DNA of 7,151 nt from an uncultured Oscillospiraceae bacterium (GTDB lineage: Bacteria; Bacillota; Clostridia; Oscillospirales; Acutalibacteraceae). A program made the position numbers and the translations under genes. The notes below the pieces were generated by a model, which had not been told where the DNA came from, did no database searches, and saw nothing but the letters and a program-made list of their open reading frames with translations. Every line of letters begins with the position of its first letter. The stretch's first letter is position 1. Positions 1 through 7,137 of this stretch are shown one piece after another. The stretch is from assembly GCA_905198295.1 (NCBI GenBank), contig CAJKBW010000118.1, positions 1 to 7,151 of the forward strand, in the 5' to 3' direction.

Positions 1-1
1 G

Positions 2-607
2 TTCGTTTCCCCGTTTTACTGCATGCTGCATCCCGCCGACGGGTTCGAGCGGCTGAAGCTGGAAAAGAAGGGCAGCCACCGCTATGCGTGGCTGGTGCTG
101 CTGGCGGTGTTTGTCACCAAAATGCTCTCGCTGCAGGCGACCGGCTTCATGTTCAACACCCGCCGTGCGGTGGAGATCAACCTGCCGTTTGAGATCGCTC
201 AGGTATTTGTGCTGTTTGCCGCCTGGGTGCTGTGCAACTGGTCGGTCAGCACCCTGATGGACGGCGAAGGCTTCGCCGGCGAAATCTGGGTGATGAGCGC
301 CTATTCCCTCACGCCTTATATTGTGACCGGACTTTCCGGCATCCTGCTGAGCAATGTGCTGTCGCTCAACGAAGCGGTGTTCGTCAGCGGCCTGTCGGCG
401 CTGGGAACCGCCTGGTGTGCCGTGTGCATGATCTGCGGGATCATGAAGGTGCATCAGTACAGCTTTTCCAAAACCCTGGCATCGATGGTGCTGACGGCGG
501 TCGGTATTCTGTTTTTGCTGTTCATCGCCTTTCTGATGGTCAGCCTGGTCGGCCAGCTGACCGAGTTCATCGGCAACATCGCCACCGAGATCCGCTTCAG
601 AATGTGA
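2..607 (+). CDS. Yip1-family multi-spanning membrane protein, 3' part of a longer gene (5' end outside window)
   Basis: The reading frame is already open at base 2 (FVSPFYC before the first Met at 23), and the bases before 23 are pyrimidine-rich with no ribosome binding site, so Met23 is most likely internal. About 201 residues are visible. The Yip1-type opening HPADGFERLKLEKKGS is followed by five hydrophobic segments, at roughly residues 27-50, 63-85, 98-125, 127-148 and 160-190 of the visible part. The family-like motifs SAYSLTPYIV and MKVHQYSFSKTL lie in or after segments 3 and 4. Yip1 proteins are integral membrane proteins; the bacterial members have no firmly assigned reaction. The stop at 605-607 is 22 bases before the DUF5696 start. 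From memory, relatives beside DUF5696 and sugar permeases can carry an extra N-terminal region before the Yip1 domain, and the missing start would fit that. An accessory role for the importer is inference. The family call is good; the function is unknown. Confidence 0.8.
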   Translation, partial: FVSPFYCMLHPADGFERLKLEKKGSHRYAWLVLLAVFVTKMLSLQATGFMFNTRRAVEINLPFEIAQVFVLFAAWVLCNWSVSTLMDGEGFAGEIWVMSAYSLTPYIVTGLSGILLSNVLSLNEAVFVSGLSALGTAWCAVCMICGIMKVHQYSFSKTLASMVLTAVGILFLLFIAFLMVSLVGQLTEFIGNIATEIRFRM

Positions 608-629
608 GTGGGGAAGGGAGGACTTTACA

Positions 630-2873
630 ATGAAACGGTTAAAATACCTGCTTTTGCTGCTCATCGTTCTGGTGGCGTGCGGATCATTGCCGGTATACGG
701 CGAAACGGATGCGCCCGCGCCGTCCCTTGAGGCCGGCCAGCCTGCCGGCGGCGTGGTGGAAATCACCGACGGCGGCGCCACCCTGCGCGCAGACGCGTCC
801 AGCGGGAAAATCTGGGTTGCCGATCCGTTCGGCGGGGAGTGGGCCAGCAATCCCGACGATCCCGAGGCGGATCCGGTGGCCAGCGGCTTCCTGAAAATGA
901 ACCTGTATGCCCAGCTGATCGTTTCCTATATCGGGGACAACGGCGCGGCGGATACCACCAACAATTACGTCAGCGCGATACGGTCGGGCGGCATCCTTTG
1001 TGAACGGCTGGAAAACGGGGTGCGCTTTACCTTTACGTTTGAAAAAGAGGGATTTGTGATCCCGGTGGAATACCGGCTGGCGGCCGGCCGGCTGATCGCC
1101 GACATCCCCCTCGCTCATGTACAGGAGAACGGCGGCGCCCATCTGACCGAAATCCAGCTGCTGCCTTTTTTCGGGGCGCTTGCGCCCGAGGAGGACGGCT
1201 ACCTGTTGGTGCCGGACGGCTGCGGGGCGCTGATCCGTACCGGCGCCACCCGCAACGAGGCGCGGCAGATGAGCAAGTACACCGGCTATGTCTATGGGCG
1301 GGACCCCATACTCTCCACCACCCTGGTGAGCACCCATACCGAAGCGGTCACCCTGCCGATGTTCGGCGTCCGGCGTGCGGGCAGCGGTTTTCTGGCGGTC
1401 ATCGAGCAGGGGGATGCGCTGTCCAAACTGATCGCCGTGCCCAACAACAAGGAAACCTCGTTGGCGGCGGTGTCGCCGTCGGTGGTGTTCCGCAACAGTG
1501 ATTTCGCCACGCTGCGGGAGATGAAAGCGGACGAAAAGCGGGTGCTGACCTATACGCAAACGCCCGTTTCTCTGGCGGACTATCGGGTGTCTTACCGGTT
1601 CCTCCCCGCGGATGAGGCGGATTATGCCGGGATGGCTGCCGCGGCGCGGGAGTATCTGAAGGAACAGGGGATGGACGGCACGGCGGAATACGCCGGTCTG
1701 GTGCTCGAACTGACCGCGGGCGTGCGCACGGCGGACCTGCTGCTGGGCATTCCGGTGGAGAAGTATCAGCCGCTGACCACCTTCCGCCAAACCGAGCAGA
1801 TCATCACCGAACTGCGGCAGGCCGGCATCGGGCCGATGCGCATCAAGCTGGATTCCTGGCAGGCCGGCGGCATGTTCGGCAAGACCCCCACCGGGGGAAA
1901 AGCGGACGGCGGTGCGGCGGATGGCGTCAGCCTGAAGGCGCTGTACGACTTTGCCGCGGAGAACGGTGCGGCGCTGTTCCCGACGGTGGACCTGCTGCGC
2001 ATCTACCGGTCGGGGGGAGGCCTTTCCCGCAGCGGCGACGCGGTACGCAGCGTCAGCGGCGGCATTTTTACCGACGCCCGGTATCTGCGCAGCACCTACC
2101 GCAAGGATCCGGACGGGCTGACCTGGACGCTGGCGAAGTTCAGCAGCTTTGCGCAGGCAGCCGCGCGCTACGGCCGGTCGATGGACAGACAGGGCATTGC
2201 GAATTTCGCCGACCTCTCGTCCGGGAACCTGCTGCCTTCCGACGGGCACCACTCCTCCTTCGGCGGGCAGATGCCGACCGACCGCCAGCAGGCGCTGCAA
2301 GCCTATCAGACGGTCTATGAAGAGCTGGCGGCGGACAGGCAGATGCTGTTTGACAACGGTTACGGCTACACCTTCCCTTATGCCACCGACCTGACCGGTT
2401 TGCCGGTGGCGTCGAGCGGATATGCGCTGTTTGATGAGGATATCCCGTTTGTGCAGCTGGCGGTGCACGGCAGCTTTGTCTATACGGCGCCGGCGATCAA
2501 TCTCAGCGCGGATGCGCATGCACAGCTGCTCAAAAGCGTGGAATACGGCTGTGTGCCGCTGTACAGCCTGGCGATGCAGGACACCGAACGCCTTGCCGAA
2601 TCGGCGCTGAGCGAACGGTACAGTGTGCGCTATGATTACTGGAAAGAGACGCTGCAGCAGGATATCGCCGCACTGCAGCCGCTGCTGCAGGCGACGGCCG
2701 GCCGCGAGATGGTTTCCCATCGCCGGGCGGACGGCGGGGTGTATGTCACCGCCTACGCGGGCGGCGTATACACGGCGGTGAACTATACGCAGGCAGAGGC
2801 GTCGGTGGACGGGCATACGGTGCCGGCCGGCGGCTGGACGTACTGGCAGGCGGAAGGGGGGAACGCGGCATGA
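630..2873 (+). CDS. DUF5696-domain exported protein, probable lipoprotein; glycoside-hydrolase-like fold suspected
   Basis: This is a 747-residue protein. The start has an AGGGAGG site at 615-621, 8 bases before the ATG. Residues 1-16 form a Lys/Arg-Leu-rich signal peptide ending in a lipobox L14-V15-A16-C17, so Cys17 is the likely lipid anchor. A signal peptidase I site after V22-Y23-G24 is a weaker alternative. Residues about 40-350 look beta-rich, with the family-like motifs W71-A-S-N-P75 and G190-Y-L-L-V-P-D-G-C-G-A-L-I202. From about 355 the pattern resembles a TIM-type barrel: IKLDSWQ at 405-411, TVDLLRIY at 452-459, D528-L-S-S-G-N to D538-G-H-H, and FVQLAVHGSFVY at 607-618. Length and motifs match DUF5696, a family without an established reaction that sits next to sugar ABC transporters in Firmicutes. 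The obvious guess is a surface glycosidase or glycan-binding partner of the importer, but this is inference. The stop overlaps the next start (ATGA), so translation is probably coupled. Codons 20 to about 729 contain no TTA, CTA or TCA. Confidence 0.85.
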   Translation: MKRLKYLLLLLIVLVACGSLPVYGETDAPAPSLEAGQPAGGVVEITDGGATLRADASSGKIWVADPFGGEWASNPDDPEADPVASGFLKMNLYAQLIVSYIGDNGAADTTNNYVSAIRSGGILCERLENGVRFTFTFEKEGFVIPVEYRLAAGRLIADIPLAHVQENGGAHLTEIQLLPFFGALAPEEDGYLLVPDGCGALIRTGATRNEARQMSKYTGYVYGRDPILSTTLVSTHTEAVTLPMFGVRRAGSGFLAVIEQGDALSKLIAVPNNKETSLAAVSPSVVFRNSDFATLREMKADEKRVLTYTQTPVSLADYRVSYRFLPADEADYAGMAAAAREYLKEQGMDGTAEYAGLVLELTAGVRTADLLLGIPVEKYQPLTTFRQTEQIITELRQAGIGPMRIKLDSWQAGGMFGKTPTGGKADGGAADGVSLKALYDFAAENGAALFPTVDLLRIYRSGGGLSRSGDAVRSVSGGIFTDARYLRSTYRKDPDGLTWTLAKFSSFAQAAARYGRSMDRQGIANFADLSSGNLLPSDGHHSSFGGQMPTDRQQALQAYQTVYEELAADRQMLFDNGYGYTFPYATDLTGLPVASSGYALFDEDIPFVQLAVHGSFVYTAPAINLSADAHAQLLKSVEYGCVPLYSLAMQDTERLAESALSERYSVRYDYWKETLQQDIAALQPLLQATAGREMVSHRRADGGVYVTAYAGGVYTAVNYTQAEASVDGHTVPAGGWTYWQAEGGNAA

Positions 2874-3775
2874 AAAAGGGCAGGCGCATGGGATTTGAAC
2901 GGCGGCAGACCGTCTATGGCTACGCCTTTGTGCTGCCGTGGGTAATCGGTATCCTGCAGTTTTTTCTCATCCCTTTTGTCCGCACCGTCTTTTACAGCTT
3001 CAATACGCTGACCATTGACCGGCAGCAGGGGTTTGTCACCACTTTTGACGGGCTTCGCCATTACCGGGCGATGCTGACGACCAACACGGATTTCTGGGAA
3101 AGCCTGGGCGCCGCGTTCGGGGACCTGCTGTATGCGGTGCCGCTGACCATCTGCTTCAGCGTGTTTGTCGCGGTGCTGCTCAACAAGAAATTTTTCGGAC
3201 GCACGTTTTTCCGGGCGGTGTTTTTCCTGCCGGTTATTGTCACCTCCGGCGTGGTGATGTCGCTGCTGCAGTCGGATACCAATGCCTCCTCCATGATCAA
3301 CGAGACGCTCGGGGAAAGCAATGAGGCGCTGCTGCAGATCACGGTGATCAACGATCTGCTCAGCGGGTTCGGGTTTGAATTTGCCAACACCATCAGCAAA
3401 ATCGTCTCACAGGTGATCAATGTCGGATGGAATTCCGGGGTGCAGATCCTGCTGATTCTGGCCGGATTGCAGAATATCCCCGGCCAGCTGTACGAGGTCG
3501 CGCGCATGGAAGGGGCGACCAAATGGGAGGAATTCTGGAAGGTTACCTTCCCGCTGTGCATGCCGGTGGTGTTTATCGCCATCATCTATTCCATCATCGA
3601 TTCCTTCACCGCCTTTGACAACCCGGTGATCGAGGCGATCACCGCCCGGGCGTTCGGCAACTCGGAATATTCCTATGCCGGGGCGATGGCGCTGGTGTAC
3701 TCGCTGTTGGTGCTGGTGCTGATCGGCGCGGTATATCTCGTGATCGGCCGGCGCGTGACCTATACCGAGAAGTAG
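2870..3775 (+). CDS. Carbohydrate ABC transporter permease, first subunit (MalF/UgpA-type)
   Basis: This is a 301-residue inner-membrane permease with six predicted spans, at about residues 16-38, 84-105, 112-135, 183-203, 228-250 and 268-292. The ATPase-contact (EAA) loop is visible as EVARMEGATKWEEFWK followed by VTFPLCMP, starting at E209. Together with the next gene product it would form the channel of a binding-protein-dependent sugar importer. The start overlaps the DUF5696 stop by 4 bases. It has a purine-rich GGAAGGGGGG site at 2852-2861; an in-frame Met7 is possible but poorly spaced. The stretch between spans 3 and 4 (about residues 136-180) is polar and holds SMINETLGESNEALLQ. This resembles, from memory, permeases that accompany Yip1/DUF5696 genes rather than classical MalF. 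The substrate cannot be read from the sequence; the downstream GH78-like gene suggests a rhamnose-containing oligosaccharide. Confidence 0.93.
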   Translation: MKKGRRMGFERRQTVYGYAFVLPWVIGILQFFLIPFVRTVFYSFNTLTIDRQQGFVTTFDGLRHYRAMLTTNTDFWESLGAAFGDLLYAVPLTICFSVFVAVLLNKKFFGRTFFRAVFFLPVIVTSGVVMSLLQSDTNASSMINETLGESNEALLQITVINDLLSGFGFEFANTISKIVSQVINVGWNSGVQILLILAGLQNIPGQLYEVARMEGATKWEEFWKVTFPLCMPVVFIAIIYSIIDSFTAFDNPVIEAITARAFGNSEYSYAGAMALVYSLLVLVLIGAVYLVIGRRVTYTEK

Positions 3776-3782
3776 AGGAGGG
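3776..3782 (+). promoter_or_regulatory. Strong Shine-Dalgarno site for the second permease
   Basis: AGGAGGG lies directly after the stop of the first permease and 7 bases before the ATG at 3790. It is the closest match in the window to the consensus, so the second permease has its own efficient initiation site instead of relying only on coupling. Confidence 0.7.
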
Positions 3783-3789
3783 GAAGGGT

Positions 3790-4788
3790 ATGAAATTCCG
3801 TTTTCCGGCGCTGCCGGCGGATGCGGCCGGCCGCAGCCGGCTGCTCAACGGGGCGGCCCGCCTCGGTGTCGGCGTGCTGTCGCGGGTGCTGATGTATCTG
3901 TTCCTGATTGCGAGCAGTTTTGTGCTGCTGTATCCGGTGCTGTATATGCTCAGCATGGCTTTCCGCCCCGCCGCCGATATGAGCAACCCGAATGTCATCT
4001 GGATTCCTACGGCGCTGACCCTCGAAAACATCAAGGGCATCTGGGAATACGTGCAGTATCCCAAGCTTCTGGGCAACACCCTGCTGCTGTGCGGGGTCAG
4101 TTCGGTGCTGCAGGTTGTGGTGTGCTGCCTGGTCGGCTATGGGTTCGCCCGTTTTCGCTTCCGGGGACGGGGCGTGCTGATGGGACTGCTGCTGCTGACC
4201 ATCGTGCTGCCGCCGCAGGCGACCTCGGTGGCCAACTATCTGCAGATCACCAGCTTCGACCCGCTGGGGGTGCTGTGGCTTCTCCGGCAGATCACCGGGC
4301 GCCAGTTTGTGATCAACCTGTACGATACCCCCTGGGCATTCTGGCTGCCTGCGGGCTTGGGGATGGGCATCCGGTCGGGGATTTTTATCATCATCTACCG
4401 TCAGTTTTTCCGCAGCCTGCCCGCCGATCTGGAAGATGCCGGCTACGTTGACGGCTGCGGGCCGCTGCGCACCTTCCTGCACATCATGCTGCCCAATTGC
4501 CGGCCGGCGGTGGTCATCGTCATGCTCTTTTCGGTGGTGTGGTACTGGAACGACACCTTTTACGCCACCTCCTATTTCGATACGCTGCGCACCATCTCGG
4601 TTAAACTCGCCGAGATGAAAGCGGATATCACCCGGTTCCTGCCGGACATCGCCGGCAGCGACCCGTTCGCCAGCCTGGTGTATCTGCAGGCCGGCGTGGC
4701 GCTGTCGGTCATCCCGATGCTGCTGCTGTATATCCTGTGCCAGAGGGCATTTGTGGAAAGCGTTGAGCGTTCCGGCCTTGTAGGATAA
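3790..4788 (+). CDS. Carbohydrate ABC transporter permease, second subunit (MalG/UgpE-type)
   Basis: This is a 332-residue membrane protein and the expected partner of the preceding permease; the gap is 14 bases. Predicted spans lie at about residues 35-57, 96-118, 125-148, 185-207, 236-260 and 295-318. The EAA loop reads EDAGYVDGCGPLRTFLHIML from E215, with P235 following. The C-terminus, FVESVERSGLVG, is typical of this permease type. The protein is some 50 residues longer than the common MalG-type length of about 275-280. The extra length is an N-terminal lead of about 30 residues (Ala/Arg/Gly-rich, before span 1) and an extended loop of about residues 155-185 between spans 3 and 4. The gene ends with tandem stops TAA TAA (4786-4791). 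The solute-binding protein and ATPase for this importer are not in the window. Confidence 0.93.
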   Translation: MKFRFPALPADAAGRSRLLNGAARLGVGVLSRVLMYLFLIASSFVLLYPVLYMLSMAFRPAADMSNPNVIWIPTALTLENIKGIWEYVQYPKLLGNTLLLCGVSSVLQVVVCCLVGYGFARFRFRGRGVLMGLLLLTIVLPPQATSVANYLQITSFDPLGVLWLLRQITGRQFVINLYDTPWAFWLPAGLGMGIRSGIFIIIYRQFFRSLPADLEDAGYVDGCGPLRTFLHIMLPNCRPAVVIVMLFSVVWYWNDTFYATSYFDTLRTISVKLAEMKADITRFLPDIAGSDPFASLVYLQAGVALSVIPMLLLYILCQRAFVESVERSGLVG

Positions 4789-4798
4789 TAACGATATT

Positions 4799-4802
4799 GA
4801 GG
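4799..4802 (+). promoter_or_regulatory. Ribosome binding site that decides the GH78-like start
   Basis: GAGG at 4799-4802 is the only Shine-Dalgarno-like string upstream. Two in-frame ATGs follow, at 4806 and 4812. The first is only 3 bases from the site, too close for normal initiation; the second is 9 bases away. This favours 4812 as the start. Confidence 0.55.
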
Positions 4803-4811
4803 TAGATGATC

Positions 4812-7112
4812 ATGAACAAACCAAAAGACGACAACCAGGCAATGTGGATCTGGCATACGCACGGAGAGGATGCAGACAGCCGGATGATCCGCTTTGGCAA
4901 AACGTTCGAGGCGGAAAAACTCCCCGCGCAGTATACGCTGCAGGTTTGCGCCGACAGCCGCTATATCCTGCGGGTCAACGGCACAACGGTATCCCGCGGC
5001 CCCTGCCGGCACAAGGACAGATACCGTTATGCCGATACAGTGGACATTGCCCCGTATCTCCGGCGCGGGGAAAACCGGCTTGAGGCGGATGTCATCCACT
5101 ACGGGGACGGTATGCTGCAGAAGAACGACCTGAGCGGCGTGCCGGTTTCGGTGGAGCACACCACGCTGGGCGGGCTGCTGGTCATGGACGGCGGCGAGCT
5201 GGAGCTGAGCAGCAACCAGAGCTGGAGCTGTTCCCATCGCAGCGGGTATCACTTTGTTATGCGGTATCCCTGGCTGGCCTATATCGGGTATAATGAAGAG
5301 GTGGATTTCCGGGTGCAGGACAGCTGGAAGCCCGCAGAAATCCAGTGCTCGAGCGCGTCGTATACGTCGGGCGGGCTGGCCGGCGTCTGGATACTGGAAC
5401 CCCGCCCGGTTCCGCAGCCGTATGAGAGCGGGCGGCGGTTTCCCGCTGTGCTGTGCGGCACCCCGGGGATAGACTGGACGGCGTGGCTGGGTGACGGCGA
5501 ACCGCTGACCATCCCGCCGCATACGCAGGCGGAGGTGTGGCTGGATCCCGGCGAATACGAAACCGCGTTCCCGTGGGCGGAGGCCGCCGGCGGGCGGGAT
5601 GCCGTGCTTACCCTGTCCTACACCGAAAAATACGATTCGCCGGCGCTCGGCCGGCTGCGGGCGGGGGAGCGTGCGGCCGACCAGTGGGACGATACGTATA
5701 TCCTTGACGGCGCGCTGCGGCGGATTACCCCGTTTTACTACCGCGCGTTCCGCTTCTGCCGTCTCGCGGTAAAGACCGGTGCGCAGCCGGTGACGCTCAG
5801 GCAGGCGGGATATGTGCGCACCGGCTATCCGCTTGAAGTGACCGGCGCCTATCGTGCCGCCGATCCCGCGATGAACACCCTCTGGGAAATCAGCCGGCGC
5901 ACCCTCGAGCGCTGTATGTATGAGACGTATATGGACTGCCCGGGCTATGAGCAGATGCAGTACAGCATGGATACCATGCTGGAGATGCTGTATACCTATC
6001 AGATATCGGCGGATGACCGGCTTGCGCGTAAGGCCATCCGCGATTTCAGCCTTTCCCAGCTGCCCGACGGCATGCTCACCTGCAATGCGCCGGCGAGCTT
6101 TACCCAGATTATTCCGGGGTTTGCGGTATATTGGGTGCGCATGGTGTACGATCATTACCGCTATTATGCCGATACGGATTTTGTGCGGGAATACCTGCCC
6201 TGCATGGAGCGGATACTGCGCTTTTTTGAAAAGCATATCGATCCCGCAACCGGGCTGGTCGCGGATACCGGCTACTGGCAGTTTGTGGACTGGGTGGACG
6301 GCTGGGAACGCGGATGTCCCACTAAGCGGGAGGATAACTATATTTACAGCATGATGGCGGCGGCGATGTTCCGCATGGCGGGGGAGCTGTTTGAAGCGCT
6401 GGGGTATGTACAGCGGCAGCGGGAATGTCTCCGGGTGCAGCGGGAGCTGTGCCGCAACCTCAACCGTCTCGCCTGGGATGGGGAACACCAGCTTTACCGC
6501 GACGCCGTGGATGCCGAAAGCTTCAGCCAGCACGGTCAGCTGTGGGCCGTGCTCGGCGGCGTGTGCACGGATCATCCGGGGCGTGCGGAGCGCATTATGC
6601 GGCGGGCGCTGAACGAACCGCTGGCCAAGGTGTCGTATTGCATGGCGTTTTTCCTCATGCGGGCGCTTGAAGAGGTGGGCCTGCTTGAGGAGGCCGCACC
6701 GCTTTGGGAGGAGTGGCGGCGTATGGCGATGGATGGAGCCACCACCTGGAAAGAGGATTCCATCAGCGGCCGCAGCGAGTGCCATGCCTGGAGTTCGCTG
6801 CCGCTGTACGAGTTTGCGGCATGCCATCTCGGCGTACAGCCGGCCGCGCCCGGTTATGCAGCGGTGCGCATAGCGCCCCGCGCGCTGTGGCTGGGCGAAT
6901 GCGCCGGCGCGGTCGCCACCTGCCGCGGGCCGGTGAAGGTGGAATGGCGGCTGGAGGGGAAGCAGCTGCGCATTGCCGTCGAGCTGCCGCAGCCCTGCGA
7001 TGTGCTGCTGTCGCTGCCGGGATTGCCGGAAAGGCCTTATCGGCAGGCCACCCGGATCGAGGAAACCGCGCTTTTGGCAGAGGACGGGGCGGCCGCCTCT
7101 GCGGCCGGATGA
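4812..7112 (+). CDS. GH78-like alpha-L-rhamnosidase, cytoplasmic
   Basis: This is a 766-residue protein (768 if the ATG at 4806 is used); 4812 is preferred because of its ribosome-site spacing. There is no signal peptide or lipobox, so it should act inside the cell on imported glycans. An N-terminal beta-sandwich (about residues 8-105) has CADSRYILRVNG and RGPCR, as in rhamnosidase N-domains. More beta structure runs to about 340, then an alpha/alpha barrel to about 670, then a C-terminal beta domain from about 674 (PGYAAVRIAP). In the barrel, D375-C-P-G-Y-E380 and D387 have the same +5/+12 spacing as the essential Asp/Glu/Asp of characterised GH78 enzymes (Asp567, Glu572 and Asp579 in Bacillus RhaB). 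T644-T-W-K-E648 fits the late catalytic Glu. F491-V-D493-W494 and C657-H658-A-W also fit. Glu380 would be the general acid and Glu648 the base of an inverting reaction releasing L-rhamnose. The motif departs from the classical DCPQREERLGWTGD form, so the substrate could differ. It is the last gene of the visible operon. Confidence 0.87.
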   Translation: MNKPKDDNQAMWIWHTHGEDADSRMIRFGKTFEAEKLPAQYTLQVCADSRYILRVNGTTVSRGPCRHKDRYRYADTVDIAPYLRRGENRLEADVIHYGDGMLQKNDLSGVPVSVEHTTLGGLLVMDGGELELSSNQSWSCSHRSGYHFVMRYPWLAYIGYNEEVDFRVQDSWKPAEIQCSSASYTSGGLAGVWILEPRPVPQPYESGRRFPAVLCGTPGIDWTAWLGDGEPLTIPPHTQAEVWLDPGEYETAFPWAEAAGGRDAVLTLSYTEKYDSPALGRLRAGERAADQWDDTYILDGALRRITPFYYRAFRFCRLAVKTGAQPVTLRQAGYVRTGYPLEVTGAYRAADPAMNTLWEISRRTLERCMYETYMDCPGYEQMQYSMDTMLEMLYTYQISADDRLARKAIRDFSLSQLPDGMLTCNAPASFTQIIPGFAVYWVRMVYDHYRYYADTDFVREYLPCMERILRFFEKHIDPATGLVADTGYWQFVDWVDGWERGCPTKREDNYIYSMMAAAMFRMAGELFEALGYVQRQRECLRVQRELCRNLNRLAWDGEHQLYRDAVDAESFSQHGQLWAVLGGVCTDHPGRAERIMRRALNEPLAKVSYCMAFFLMRALEEVGLLEEAAPLWEEWRRMAMDGATTWKEDSISGRSECHAWSSLPLYEFAACHLGVQPAAPGYAAVRIAPRALWLGECAGAVATCRGPVKVEWRLEGKQLRIAVELPQPCDVLLSLPGLPERPYRQATRIEETALLAEDGAAASAAG

Positions 7113-7137
7113 GATGAACCGGGCGCGTTTTCTGCAT

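Noticed and set aside
232..633. 133-codon + strand frame overlapping the Yip1 gene
   Set aside because: Arg/Gly-rich out-of-frame translation inside a gene with clear membrane spans.
684..2816. 710-codon open frame on the minus strand opposite the DUF5696 gene
   Set aside because: It is register-matched to the sense codons and open only because the sense gene lacks TTA, CTA and TCA. Its translation is rich in Arg, His, Gln and Gly with no recognisable domain, while the + frame has a ribosome site, signal peptide and family motifs.
3760..4482. 240-codon minus-strand open frame within the second permease
   Set aside because: Low-complexity Gln/His/Arg-rich product opposite a well-supported membrane protein; no ribosome site or neighbours on that strand.
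4786..4811. AT-richer gap between permease and GH78-like gene as a possible internal promoter
   Set aside because: Only about 25 bases, with tandem stops and a ribosome site; no paired -35/-10 elements at proper spacing can be fitted in the gap.
4572..6827. 751-codon open frame on the minus strand opposite the GH78-like gene
   Set aside because: Same codon-bias artefact; the translation shows no family motifs and the sense frame encodes a clear enzyme.
6704..7117. 137-codon + strand frame overlapping the 3' end of the GH78-like gene
   Set aside because: Out-of-frame, Arg/Ala/Gly-rich, and the in-frame C-terminal beta domain of the enzyme is continuous to its stop at 7112.
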